Below are positions 36,723 to 49,410 of a stretch of 64,000 nt of DNA, in pieces. This stretch comes from Smittia aterrima (taxonomy: Eukaryota > Arthropoda > Insecta > Diptera > Chironomidae): NCBI GenBank assembly GCA_033063855.1, contig CP093831.1:6200001-6264000 (forward strand), written 5' to 3'. Within the stretch, counting starts at the first letter, position 1. Each line of letters starts with the position of its first letter. The notes under the pieces are model-generated. The model did no database searches. It was not told the origin of the DNA and worked only from the letters and a program-made list of their open reading frames with translations. The position numbers were made by a program, and so were the translations under genes.

Positions 36723-38286
36723 GTTGTTCGTCTGTGCTCATCGCCGCATTCGCTTGGTTTCGCTCTATCGGATTTCCATTTCTCTAGCATCAGACAATTC
36801 ATCTTCAAGAAAGTCTAGAGAATCATTGCAATATTTCGTGTAATTGAACGTGATAGTTTCGTTGCCAAAAAAAGAGAAGAAATTGAGCTAAAAGTTCACG
36901 AATCTCGAGACTAAGGTGCAAAAGGATAGAAGTGCTTTGTAAATTCGAAAGGAAAAGATGTCGTCGTGGAGATATTATTCGGTAAGAGAGACAAATCGTT
37001 TGAGAAATAATGGAAACTCCTAACAGTCGACGTAAGCCTCTCGTAATCGCTCACGACATTTAAAAGGACAAAGAACACATTGTTGATGGGCCTATGAGTG
37101 GGAAAAGTGCCATGAAACCCTTTTAATTGCATCACTAATTGATCGTTGACACGTGCGGAATGTTTTAATTTCCCGTGTTGATCTAGAGATAAGAGGAACA
37201 ATGCTTTACATGGATTTAAGTTTAACTTGTTGTGAATGATGGCGACCAAAGTTTTTTTTTCATTTCTCATTTGAAAATTCAGTTTTGACAAGCTTACGAT
37301 TGAACTACTGAATAATAAATTCAACGATGAACGTGTTTGTCATTCATCAATCAAAAATGTTACAACCCCTGAGCCACCGCCGGCAACCTTTTCAGTGCAA
37401 AATAAATCCCCAAGTAATCGGCATTGTTAGTCATTAGAATAAAATTATAGCGCATCGAGTTATTTTTATTCTTTGACGAGATTCGGTCATGAAAATAGCG
37501 ATTGCGACGACCACAGAGACTTGAATGGGTGATTATTCGGTTGGAAACGAGACAAAACACCGATGTTTACGTTTATGCTCATTCGTTGGGTGGACTTTTA
37601 TTGCGCAATCAGACGAAAATGTGTTTGTTACTGAAGAAGATTCTTCGAGTTTAAAAGCTCTTTCTTTCATGTCTCGAGTAGTCCCCTACCGCAAATGGCA
37701 GAATGCGAGCTCTCTAAAGCGAAAGAAAGAAGAAGGCTAAGAAAATCTTTACGTAAACAACCATTGAGATTCATGGAGTGAAGGTGAAAATGATTTTGAG
37801 CTCCAGGCGAAATGCTTGTGGATGGAGAGATGAGCTAGAAATTAAAATGGATTTAAAATCTAAAGGGAATTTAAGAAATTGGGTCATAGCAAATGCATGT
37901 GCTCTTCTCTTTCCCTCTCACATGAGAGCTCAGAATTTCATGATGAAATGCTCACGAATGTCGAGCGTAACAATTAAGCTTGCTTCGAGCCACTGTTTCA
38001 TCATTCTCAACAAGTTTTGGGTGATGATAAAATGCATCTCGTGTGATAAAAGCGCTGACTAATTGCGAAGCATGAGCAGTGAAATGAAAATCATGTCAAG
38101 AGCAGTTTTAAGCCTCAATTGAACATTGAAATTAAAGGGAATGACTTGGATGAGTTCTCCTGCCTGCCAACCTAACAAGCAAATGACATTTTCATTAATG
38201 ATCTATTTTGATTTATGATCAATCTATTACAAATGATAGATGAAGCTTTCAGCTTCCTTTGTTCCTTGTCAATCAATTGATTTTAC

Positions 38287-38759
38287 CATAGATAACAATA
38301 TACCTAGATTGGCCAAGCTCAAAAATTTTGTATGCAAAAGGTAAAATTGTTGTTGCTTTTTCAGTCGTTTGAGGGGCGCTTCCCCTTAAATATTTTGTCT
38401 AAGGGGCAATGCCCCTTAGAAGGTTTGTTTAAGGGGAGGCGCCCCTTAAACAGAATTCGTGGATATTTTCTGCTTGTTGTTGTTGGACCAAAAGGTAAGC
38501 GTTTTTTTGTTTGAGGGGCGACGCCCCTTAAACATTTTAATTAAGGGGCGATGCCCCTCAGACATTTTGTTACAACAACAACAAGCAGAAAATATCCACG
38601 AATTCTGTTCAAGGGGCAGAGCCCCTCAAACAAATCTTCTAAGAGGCATTGCCCCTTAGACAAAATATTTAAGGGGAAGCGCCCCTCAAACGAACGAAAA
38701 AGCAACAACAATTTTACCTTTTGCTAACACGCTTGGCCAATCTAGGTATATTGTTATCT
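38287..38759. mobile_element. Foldback transposon with GC-rich hairpin modules
   Basis: Nearly the entire element is one inverted repeat. The left arm, about 38290-38485, pairs with the right arm, about 38573-38759, with few mismatches, around an 87-bp centre. Outer ends read AGATAACAATATACC and its complement. TTGATTTTAC occurs at 38277-38286 and 38760-38769, a probable 9-10 bp target duplication (three extra bases separate the left copy from the inverted end). Eight palindromic modules of the form AAGGGGC-n-GCCCCTT lie at 38371, 38401, 38431, 38513, 38543, 38611, 38641 and 38671, far richer in GC than the surroundings. No coding capacity. Confidence 0.88.
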
Positions 38760-40105
38760 TTGATTTTACGTAAACCAAGAAAGTTGATGACTCCAAAACA
38801 ATTTGCTTTTCATTCTGAAAACGAAGAAAGTAATTACAATGGTCGGATGAAACATTGAAGCGATATCACGAAACTCTTGGCAGACTCAACAGATTGAAAA
38901 GAATGCTACGAATAAATTAGCCAAGTTTGTTGTGCAAAAAAATCTGTTTCTGCAGTTAATGGGAGCTTCACATGAACTGAACTTACGTCTCGTGCAACAA
39001 TAAATCGGAAAGGTTCAAGGCTTTAACTCGTTCATTGGCTTCACTCGCGGATGCTCTACAAAATCCGGTAAAAGAAATCGAAGGCAAATGGAAAGTTATA
39101 TCGATATCTTTGCTGATTGTGCAGGCAACAATTTAACATAAAACTTTTTCCTTTTTCCGCCCCATGCCAAGCAGCAAAAAAAAAACAAATTCCGGTAGTG
39201 ACTGCGTTAGATACTTGAGCCCTACTGAGTAATTTACTTGATAGGGGAATGTCACTAAATTACGACACAAGAAACTTTTGACGAGGGTTGGCGAGGCTCA
39301 ATGTCTTTTGTTTCGTTGACAGCGGTTCAAGAAAGGCTTTAAAGTTTGGTTTGGAGACAGAGCTGACAAGTTGAGTAATTCAGTGTGACGTAGCTGACAA
39401 ATTTAACTCCTTAAGAGGAAAATGAAGGCTTTGTGAAATTGTCAATTTTCCTTATGGTGAACATTTTCTCGCGGCGGGATTTGAGCTCAAACTTTTCAAT
39501 TTTCCGAATGGATTGTGAATAAAAAATGAAAATCACGTTTTCTCGCATAGGAAGCCCTTTTTAAAAGTGATCCCTGCATTAGAAAGGTTTTATTTCAATT
39601 TTTATTCAAACTCTTTATTATACTAAGACGCAATTTTAAGTAACTTCAAGCTCTTGTAACGAGCGGCGAACGGGATAAAAATAAATTCGTTCGACGATGT
39701 GTGAAATTTTCAATCGCGAGAAAGTAAAATTCCATTCGAGTGATTAATATCGCAACGAAGAGGATTCTCGTCGAGAGAGAAAAAAGTGAGAATTATAATT
39801 AAATCAAGTCGTGCGATGTTAAGTCGACAGGTAAGCGAGCGAGTGGGCGAAGAAAATCAAGGTTGCGTTGCGTTGAGATAATTTGTCAACGTGCCAGCGG
39901 AATTTCATTCGAAGTCTCGCTACAAGTTTGTGTGAAATTTTCCAAATGATTTGAGGTAAATGTCAGTGCTTCTTAACCTAGTTCTTGATGATTCTTGTTC
40001 TAATTGAAAAACAAAAACTTCGACTAACAAAGATTGAGAAACACTGAACTTCATGATTAATTCCATGAACGCGTCATTCCAGCAACTTTTGATTCAATGA
40101 ACCAA

Positions 40106-40127
40106 TCTCTCTCTCTCTCTCTCTCTC
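40106..40127 (+). repeat. (TC)11 microsatellite
   Basis: An uninterrupted TC dinucleotide run of 22 bases. In insects such tracts can bind GAGA factor on the other strand, but nothing here ties it to a promoter. Confidence 0.85.
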
Positions 40128-41827
40128 AACGAATTCAAAGGAACAAAGCACGTGTCCAACTTTGTATCATCTCACAATGCTCAATAAAATCACGGCGAAC
40201 CTCACCCACCTTCGATTGTTTAATTCAAATAGGCGGTTTAATGTGCATTCTCCACTCAGTTCTGACTTCTCTTTATCGCTTAACTATACGAGCAGCTTAT
40301 ATTGTTGTAACTTCAAGTTCAAGTTTGCTTGTCGACTGTTTGCTGTTCATCAAAGCTTAATTGAGCAGTTAATTCGTTCGATTCCGTAACGCAAATGCTT
40401 TTGACCATTTTCGAATGAGTCGATGTCTGTTGAATTAACTCAACGAGATAGTTACACGTGCAATAAAAACTGAATTTTGTTTAATTTGACATCAACTTCC
40501 CTAAAGACCTTACATGGAAGTAGCGTTTGAAGAGTCGTAAAACTCGTCGTCTCGTGTTTGCTGTTCACGAGACTCGAGAACGAAAATTTACCCCAAGAGA
40601 GAATGGTTCAGTTTTATGGCGATTTTATTGCCAACGAGTTTCAAGTTCATTACCAGCTTAAAGCAAATAAATCTTGCAACTGAAACACGATAAATTACAT
40701 CTCAATTAGGAGACGCTTCCCTCAACTTCCCCTGAAGCAATTTATTTGCTTTAATTGATTAAATATCTAAGCTGTTATGTGGGTCGATTGTAAACAGAGC
40801 AATTATAATCAGAACAAATAGTTGAAGTGTTTAGCTTGTAAAAGCAATTTCAGTTCTAACTGGAGCTTGTCATCGTACACAAGTTTGCAAGGAAACAAAA
40901 CAAATTCTACGAAAGTCGAGAGTGAAATTTATGAGAACATTTAAGCTTCGAAGCATTTATGGTAACTACAACAGACAAAGTCTGCTTTCATAATGTTGAG
41001 AATTTCGATCAAAATTTTAATTAAAACGCTCATTGATGAATGGAAGTTTCAATGTCTGAAAAGCTGAAAAGTTCAATGAATTATCTCGTGCAGCACAACT
41101 TCCAAGGGTCGTAATAAATCTTCCGACGCGAAATCACTTAAAGCAAGAAACCTGATTGATGTTCATTTGAAACTAATTTGAATCGGATTACCGGACTTTC
41201 TCGCTCGTCGTTCGTGTAGAATAATTTTGTTTTCTTCTTAGAGCGACTCATAAATTTTCCGAACAAGTGATTTGAGGGGCACAAATACAATCAGAGGCAT
41301 CGGAAATCAGCGACCAAATGAATATCTAGACATGAATTATTAAAAGCAATTAAGGTGAAGGAACTTTCTGTCTAGAAGTAAACAAATCGTTAGATCGAGA
41401 GGAACACAACATTAGCTGTAAAAGGCTCAAGAACCTCAATTGAGCAAATGACGTTATAATAGGCACTCGAGCGGGATTTCGAGTGTTTTCTAAATGAAAC
41501 ATTTTCGGTTCGTGACCGATCGATCGCTCCCGATGTTAAATTATTAATTGTTGTTTGCTTCACGCATTCAGTGAAGTGCGTGATGAACGAGACTGAATTT
41601 CTGAAGTTGATTGACTGTGCGAGTGACGATTAAAGCGCACAACGCCCTAAAGTTTCAAAATGTGTGTCATCCTGCAAATAGAAACTACGACGAACAAAAC
41701 ATGTGCTCGCACACGGTTAGTGGCTTTTTGTTTTGAGCCTAATAGATTGAATTTCTTGTTTTCCATTTTTCGACGACCGACACAAAGAAAACAAAACGAT
41801 TCGGGGGAAATTTTTTCGGATGAAGAA

Positions 41828-41833
41828 TCAGTT
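41828..41833 (+). promoter_or_regulatory. Candidate initiator upstream of the phosphatase gene
   Basis: TCAGTTGTTGTTCGG with CATTCGGACAGC some 28-40 bases downstream resembles an initiator plus downstream element. It lies 0.87 kb before the first coding exon on the same strand and is a plausible start site of the dual-specificity phosphatase mRNA. Confidence 0.4.
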
Positions 41834-42698
41834 GTTGTTCGGTTGCACTAGCGGAACATTCGGACAGCAGCTTGAGGCTTCTCTCAGTTATATTTTGACG
41901 ATTCCACACACGAACTGAAATTGTTTTCCGGTGGAAAAAGTTTTTGATGATGAAAAGTACTCGGAAAATTTAAATTATTAAAATTCATGAACTCTGAGAG
42001 TGCATTTCTTCGTGGATAACAAACGAGATTCGTGAATAAATCAACTTCGGTTTGTTGAATCAGCTTCGGGAAAAAGTTTGTGATTTAACCAAGCAAGAAA
42101 AAGCTTTTTGTTATGCTAAATTTGATATCAAGCAGACGGAAGAAAAGCTCGATGATTCATGAGATTGCATTAATTGCTGACAAAGCGAATCAAAACTTTT
42201 AAGTGTTTGAAACTTTAGTTCAGTGTCAGCGAGTTAAATAACGAGAACTATCTCCCTGCAGCATAAACGTTTGATTGAGAGTCGAAGGTTTAAAAAAATT
42301 TGATTCGAATGCCGAAAAAGTCAAATCACACCAACTAGCACTCGCGAAACATGAACAGCAAAAAAAAATTGAGAGAAAACTGCAAAAAACTCAAATTTGC
42401 ATATTTCGGAAATTGATGGTCTAGTGATAAACACAGAAGTTTTTATAAAAATATTTCGCTCGTTGCCATTTCAGTTTGAATCGGCTTGAAGCATAAGCCA
42501 GTTCGATAAGTTTGTGTCGTGATAAAAGAAAAAAGCTTTCATTGTAAAGCGCGACTCATAAAACTTTTGTGTTGTTTCCCTTTTTTTTTATTAAAAGTTA
42601 CAAATTAAAATTCCTGAAAAGTTTTTTTGTCGCAAACGAATTAGAGTAAACAGTGAACGAAGTGAGTCAGTATCACGCTGACAAGAGAAGCAGAAGCA

Positions 42699-45600
42699 AT
42701 GGGAAACGAGTCTTCAACGTCGAAACGGAAAAAAGTAATTCAAGAGTGTTGTTGTTGAGATTTTATATCGTGCGATCTAATGAAGTGTTTAGCAGGTGCT
42801 CGTCTCGTAAACTCCCGACGAGAGAAAGAAATCTTGAAAGATCGTCGAGGTTTCATTTTCATCTCATTCAAGATTTACTGCAAAGTCCTTCACTGGGAAT
42901 ATTCTTAAGTTTCGTCGCGTTCATAGCTCGATAGCTTCAAATAATTTAAACTGACCAAGCATTAGAATAGTCCACAACAATGATCTCATTCACAGTTAAA
43001 CGTCAAGAGCGTTTCAGATGCGCTAGCTTCATGATTTATTAATAAGTTTTGTTTGACAAATTGTAATTCAGCTGGGGCTTCGTTCTCGTTTCTAAATAAC
43101 GCTCCGCATTAATTCAATTAGAGTTCGCATGAAAATATGGAAATTCGTTTAGCAAAACAGCAGCTTTGCCTTTAATTTAAAGCCTTTAGAGAAGTCATTT
43201 ACACGTCATGTATAATTAATAAGCGCAGGGACTTTCGATTTCTCTCTGAAAGTTATCTCATTAAACTTTCAGTGAAGCGGGTTCAAGTCACGAGGTTTAC
43301 GTGTCGAGGATCATCATCAATTATGGAGAAATCAAACAGACGACCCAAGAGAAGTGGATTCAAAAGCGACAATATTTCATTGGCGAAGGTCATTGGCGCA
43401 ATGTAAACTGTCAATCGCAATATCTGTCGTAATCAATCGCACCAAAAATGTCGCCTTAACCCGCATGAGCTGCTAATTGAATTGGGAAAATTAATTTATG
43501 GCATCAATTAAATGAAATTCATTCAAAGTGTTGTAATCACCGAAATGCAAACCCGAACGTGAACGTGAAAAATTGTCGGAATGGCTTTTCCGAGTGAAAC
43601 ACAATTTGCATTTTCAATAATCTCCGTAAACGTTTATGGAAGCCCAGAGGCTAAAAATAGCTCTCAATGGAAAATATTTTGCAACGTATGGATTTTTTCA
43701 ATTGCAAATTATCTTCAATCGATGGAAAATCGATCGGATTTTGAGATTTTGTGCAATAGAAGGTCTCGTGGAGAGAACGTGGCTTGCCACATAAATTGCA
43801 AGAACATGCCGCAGCTTGATTGAAAAGAGTTCTTCGATGAAAGAGTTGAAGTTCGGTCTTCAGATTAAGCTTCTTTACTGAAACAGTAGCTTCCCTCTTA
43901 ATTCATCAGATTAAGAGGTTTTTGTGTATTTAGGATTGATTGGAAACAGTTTTAAGGGTCTAATTGATTAAACAATTTACTTCATGATGTATAAGAGCTT
44001 CGAAAGCACATTAGAGCGAACTGTTGTTTGAAATCACTCGCTCTCGAGGAGATTCTATCGTTCTCGTGCCATCAGCACGTTCTGCTTCTTCACAGCCAAA
44101 ACATGTGATGTCGAGAATAATGAGAGAGATTGTGCAGACTTCCTCGACCCGTCTGGGCTTCATTCTTCAACGAAACTCAAACAATTTGCAGTGATTTATG
44201 TTGGAGAGCTTTCAAGAGCGAGAATTGATGTCATTGTAAGCACATTAAAATACTTGACATCATCCCCAACTTCTCCCACCTTGCGAGAATGTGCAAATGT
44301 AACTTGAACATCATCAAATAAAAGCTTTGTTGAAGCGAAGCTTTCTGAATATCAAACAAAATGATAAATTACATTCGACGGTTACTCGAGGAATATCAAT
44401 AGCGGAAGAAAAGTTTCCTTAGAACTAGTAAATGTCTGGCGGGACTGCTTTAAGTTAGGAATCGTTAATCATTTCTCATGAAATCAAGAAATGAGCGAGA
44501 CAAGAACGCAAATCAACTTCCTTCTCAAATTGCTTCATGGTCTCGTTGAAATCAGCAGGAGATGAAGGAAGAAGATGGCCTAGGCGGAATAATCGTGCGT
44601 GGGTCAGAGCGCAAGCTGAAAACAAAGAAATAACTGTTCGTAATTGGGAGGGAAAAAGAAAGCGTTCTAAAATAGCCGCCATTATCAATGGCGATGTGAA
44701 AACATAACAAAAAAAAATTTTGGTCCTAAAAATAACGAGCAAACTCACAGCTTTTAGTCATAACAAAAGAAAAATGAAAACGTTGTTCACGAAAATCTCT
44801 TCTCTCGTTTCAGTATTCAAATAATTACAGAGACAAAGCGTCAGATGTGACGACAGGTGAGCAATGAGTCTAGCGACAGCATGTCGACAGTCTCGTGAGA
44901 CTTTTTCTGATTAAACTTTCAGGCAAACAACTTCAGAGAGTCTTACACTACTCCGTCACACCGTGCCGCCCACTTCAATCGTGCATTCGCCGAAATGATA
45001 CAAACGCGATTTATGACGTCGACTGTGATGAAGTTTATCCAAGAATTTATATTGGAGATGCGTAAGCGAAGATAAACTTTTAGATTGAATCTCCGACTTT
45101 TATTAATAAATCATCTTTCTCGCTTTATCATCAGTGCCGCTGCTAAGAACAAACAGTATTTGAGATTAATGGGAATCACCCATGTGCTGAATACGGCTGA
45201 AGGTTCACGCTTTGGTCAGGTCGATACGGGGCACAGCTACTACAGGGACATGTCAAATCTCAGGTCAAAAATCTAAGCCATACTCGTTTATAGCCTCCTC
45301 TTACATTGATTTATTGCACTTTCATTAAGCCACCCCACATTGATTATTGTCATCCATTAATCCAAGGCTTCAGCCTCGACAGAGAAAACTTTTCTTCTCG
45401 ACTTTCATTGCCACATTACGAAAAAGCCGCAATTGAGAGATTCTCAAACCTTTCTCCACTTGAGAACTTTTCTGTGAATATTCCTCTCAAATTACGAAAG
45501 GAAAATTCATCGAAGGCTTCAAATTCAAATGAAGATTGATTCCTCTATTTCATCACTCGTCCTCAACTTCAAATGAAGTTTGTGTCGTCCCAATGCTTAT

Positions 45601-46852
45601 CTGCTTTAATAAATTTATCTTATTTCTTCTTCTTTCCTCACATCAAAAAATAAATTCTCATCATCATCTTGTGCACGCTTTACAGTAAAGTCTTCAGGTA
45701 GATTAAGAAAAATTCCTGCGTTGTCATTCATTGCCAACTCATTGAATTTCCTTTCCTTCCGAATGGAATGTTCATCATCTCGTTTTACAGGTACATGGGC
45801 TTCCCTTTAACCGATCATCCTAGCACTGACATCTCACGATACTTTTACATTGCATCGAAGTTTATTGAGAATGGAATCAATAGCGGAGGTAAGCAAGCGA
45901 TTGAATTATGATCTTGAGTTTCGTGGAACTTCAAATTTTATTTCCTTGAAAGCTTTTGGCTTCTCATTCAAGTTGATATCCAACACGTAAAAGTGACTAG
46001 ATCCTTGAACCTTTACAAACGAATGCTTCGGAGTTTCCTTGACCTTTTCTTGTTATCTTCAATTTGAAAAAATATCTTCATGTAAACGATATAATTTGTC
46101 AGTCACTCGAGAGCCCAAAAGCAATGTCGGCACTTTCGATGCAAGGATGGTTCAACTTGTTGTTATTCCTTAATACTCGTAAAACTCACTGAGCCGAGTA
46201 ACTCCTAAAGTAACCGTCTATCCTCAGAAAACCTTTCGAGCGGAATTAAGCTTTGAAATGAAATTCATTTTAAAGCTTTTTTTTTAACTTTTCAATATCA
46301 ATCAATTCGGAGGTTTTCTTTCTGGAAATTCGGAAATGAGTCTGCACTCTAAACTCGAAAGCTCTTTTAAATTACCAACCTTACCGACGATTACTTTCTC
46401 TTGTCGACCAACAAGAGAAATAAAATTAAGTGCAACAAACTAAAACCGAAATTGGATTTGCCATGTTTGGGGTAATAAAAGTATTGGAGCTTGACCGAGC
46501 ACTCGACTCTGGCCATAAATTTTCAGCAATCGATTCAACTTCGGTTTAAAGAGAACGTCAAAGTCTTGTTCGAATCAAGGAAGTTTTCACGCAACTCATG
46601 AAATAATTTAAGAAAACACATTTTCATCCTTTTTTTTCTTAATCTTTAGGAAAAGTTCTTGTTCATTGTATGGTGGGAATGTCACGCTCTGCAACTTGTG
46701 CTCTCGCTTATCTCATGATTGCAAGGAAGATGTCTGCCGCTGAGGCAATTAGAACCGTTCGCATGCATCGAGATATTCACCCTAACGAAGGATTTATCCA
46801 GCAGCTGGCCGACCTAGATAACGAGCTTAAGCGAGAGCGTTTGTATTATTGA
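42699..46852 (+). CDS. Dual-specificity protein phosphatase, DUSP3-like
   Basis: Exons 42699-42734, 44814-44856, 44923-45061, 45135-45263, 45791-45888 and 46650-46852; 215 aa, phases consistent. The catalytic signature HCMVGMSRSA has Cys155 and Arg161, so it is predicted active; Asp124 in FPLTDHPSTD is the likely general acid. The substrate-recognition strand is DVDCDEVYPRIYIGDA and the C-terminus is NEGFIQQLADLDNELKRE. The fold matches the VHR/DUSP3 group, small cytosolic enzymes that remove phosphate from Tyr and Thr/Ser. Exons 3-6 are certain. Exons 1 and 2 are inferred: exon 2 has good borders; exon 1 is only twelve codons, MGNESSTSKRKK, which reads as an N-myristoylation signal with a basic cluster. 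The donor of exon 4 (AG/GTCAAA) is weak, but the join restores a proper strand (LRYMGFPL). Confidence 0.84.
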
Positions 46853-46869
46853 TCATGAGTCAATGAGTT

Positions 46870-49400
46870 CCAATCATCCCCACCCAAATACTTTTGAAGA
46901 CAACTTTTATTTTCTTTTTTTTTGGTATCCATTTCAACCCGTCAAGGGTGAAGATCATTAACGGCAAAGAAAAAACTTTGATGCGGCGAGACCCGCAATG
47001 AATCAACCCACGAGAGTAATCATCACCAAGAAATATTCATCCATCACCTTTAACTTTTAATAAATTAAATCTTCCACTGAAACGAGAGCATAAAGAACCA
47101 AAAAAAAACAGAATTGCAAAATTTTTAAAGCGAATCCGGAAAGTAATTTTATTGCGAGGAAAAAACATTTTTTATATTCATCGCTTCCAGTCGCATCAAA
47201 CTCCATTCGCTCGACCCCGATTTGAAATTGAGTTCGTGTTTAACATTTTCGTTGGTGAAACTGGAGCGAAATTGCCTAACGCGATTCTCGTCGACCCAAA
47301 AACATGAAAAATGCGAAGGAATTAAAACAGAAGCTCAATCGATAATCTGAAAAAGTTTTTCACAAATTATAATCAATGCTCGAAATCGTTTTCAAACTCG
47401 TAGAAACAATTCTAAAATCAGCTCTCGAGGAAACTTTGATAAAAGGTTTTCATCTCGCTTCTTCAATCAAAAACAAAAGTTTGTTTAATCTTTTTTCAAT
47501 CACTTTCGATTCTGTTAATCTTTTAATTGCTTATTCACTCAATTGCCACCATCACCAATCCACAAACCAACCACAAACTTGTCAAAACTCAAATCAATTC
47601 TGAACTCAAAGTTGTTGAGTATACAGCGCCGAACCAAAGGAGAGTTAATCTCGTCATAGAAAACCGATTTCCAATTGAGACTATCTTTCTATATTTTCAG
47701 TTTTTGTTTCCATATTTCTTTAGATTTAAGTGAACTTGTAACTACTTTAATGGTTGATGAGAACTTTCAAAATTCACTGAGCTTTCTTTGAACATCAAAG
47801 CTCTTTATCATTCCTATCAAATATTTCATGAACTTTCAATCGAATTTGAAATTATTTTGAGGCTATTGATAGAAACTTTGTGTAGTCAAATCGAAAATCT
47901 TGTTGGAATTTAAAAAGTTTATTAGTTAATTCAAATGCCGAAGGTTTAAGCAATTTAACAAATTATTTTCTGATAATTTTCAATTCTCTTATTGAAACTT
48001 GTGAATATTGAAAGCATTGCCGCATCTTCGTTGACATTGAAAATTGCTTGCAAAATTATAAAATTGCAAGCAGCGATGAATGGAAAACCGTTAATGGAGC
48101 GTTATCGAATCTGTGATGGCTTTTAATGGAAAGAGAAAATTATATTTTATAATTTATTGCATAAACAATGCACCGTAAAATCACTCAACAGATTAACCCC
48201 CGGATTAACCAAATTCATGTTGAAAGCTCCTCCGAGGCGAGCGGACGAGAAGCGTCAACAATGTAATTGAATTAGAATAAAGAAAGAAAGATAATTTTCA
48301 ATTTGAAGTTTTGAATTTTAAAGCTTTCGATCTTTGGAAGCTTTAACCGCAAATTTTTTTCTCTTACAGAGTTTTTGTGTCTCAGACGTGATGGGAGTTC
48401 AATATTTTATTGACAATAACATAAACGACTCAACTTCATTCTCGAATGAGCCTCTTATCAGTTCGTCGCATAGCTTGTCAATATTTCATTTCTTTAAATA
48501 TTTTTTTACACAACAGGGGACGAGAAAATATTTTGATTGTTTACTTTCAGCTTGGGTCAAACCATGATAAGAAATATTAAAGACGACCGTCGACTTGCCC
48601 ACATTTTTATGTTTTTCACGTTCTTGTTTTGATTGATCAGACAGAAGCTTGACCCAATCCGGATCGAACTGGCTCAGAGCAGGGAGATTCTCGATTACGT
48701 GATGACTGAATCAGTTAGCTGACAACTCAAAGTTTGCAAAACGCACTACGAACCTTTTTCTTATCAAGTGGGAAGTTTGAATCACCATTGACCACGCGTT
48801 AATAATATTAAAGATCATCGCAGTTCATGAATTAATTTCTATACTGATTAAAAGGCGCGAGAGCCGCAATATTTGCCAAATACGAAATCAATTGGCGATC
48901 CCCCTCAAGGCCCGGAAGAGAAATTGGAGCATCCATAAATCACGGAGATTATTAACGCTCATCTGCCTGTTTTGATGCTCGTTTCACAGAAGATCGCCAG
49001 TCACGACCACAAAGATGTAATTAACGAATGTGTACAATGAGTTTGTGCCTTCAAAGATCTCGACTTCCATCGTAAGCGTCTTTCGCATTTCTCTCAGATC
49101 ACTTCTCTACGCCTGCAACTCCAGAGAGCATCAACGCAAATGATAAGACAAACGACGATTTATTTGTGAATAAATATGATCCTTCAAATATTCTGGAGCA
49201 AGTGTAGAGGCATCTCAGTCTTGTTTCGATCTTTGGGTCCATCACATCAACTGCTCTCGAAGAAAAATTTATTTGTGAAATACTTGTTATCAGTAACTGT
49301 AAAAGAAATTTTTAAAGCTTTCCGTGTTACTGGAATGAATTGAAGGAAATTCCTATTAAAAAACTTTATTCAATCTTGAGTAGAATCAATTGTAAAAACG
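46870..49400. other. Intergenic, 5' flank of TPS
   Basis: No gene recognised. The TPS leader should lie in the last 100-200 bases. Confidence 0.5.
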
Positions 49401-49410
49401 TAAAATAAAA

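Larger units (their letters stand above)
35400..38276. other. Intergenic region with candidate promoter
   Basis: No recognisable coding gene. Frames at 36.5-37.7 kb have no domain. The region holds a TATA box (36531) and an initiator-like site (36717) described separately. Confidence 0.45.
38770..42698. other. Non-coding 5' flank of the phosphatase gene
   Basis: No coding gene recognised. Holds a (CT)n tract and an initiator-like site. A splice-acceptor-like CCATTTCAG at about 42465-42473 suggests a leader exon just before the first coding exon. Confidence 0.4.

Noticed and set aside
36911..38062. Frames of 66-137 codons, both strands, between the F-box and phosphatase genes.
   Set aside because: Composition follows the AT-rich background and no family features are visible.
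43276..43310. GGGTTCAAGTCACG resembles a tRNA T-arm.
   Set aside because: No A-box, anticodon stem or cloverleaf could be formed around it.
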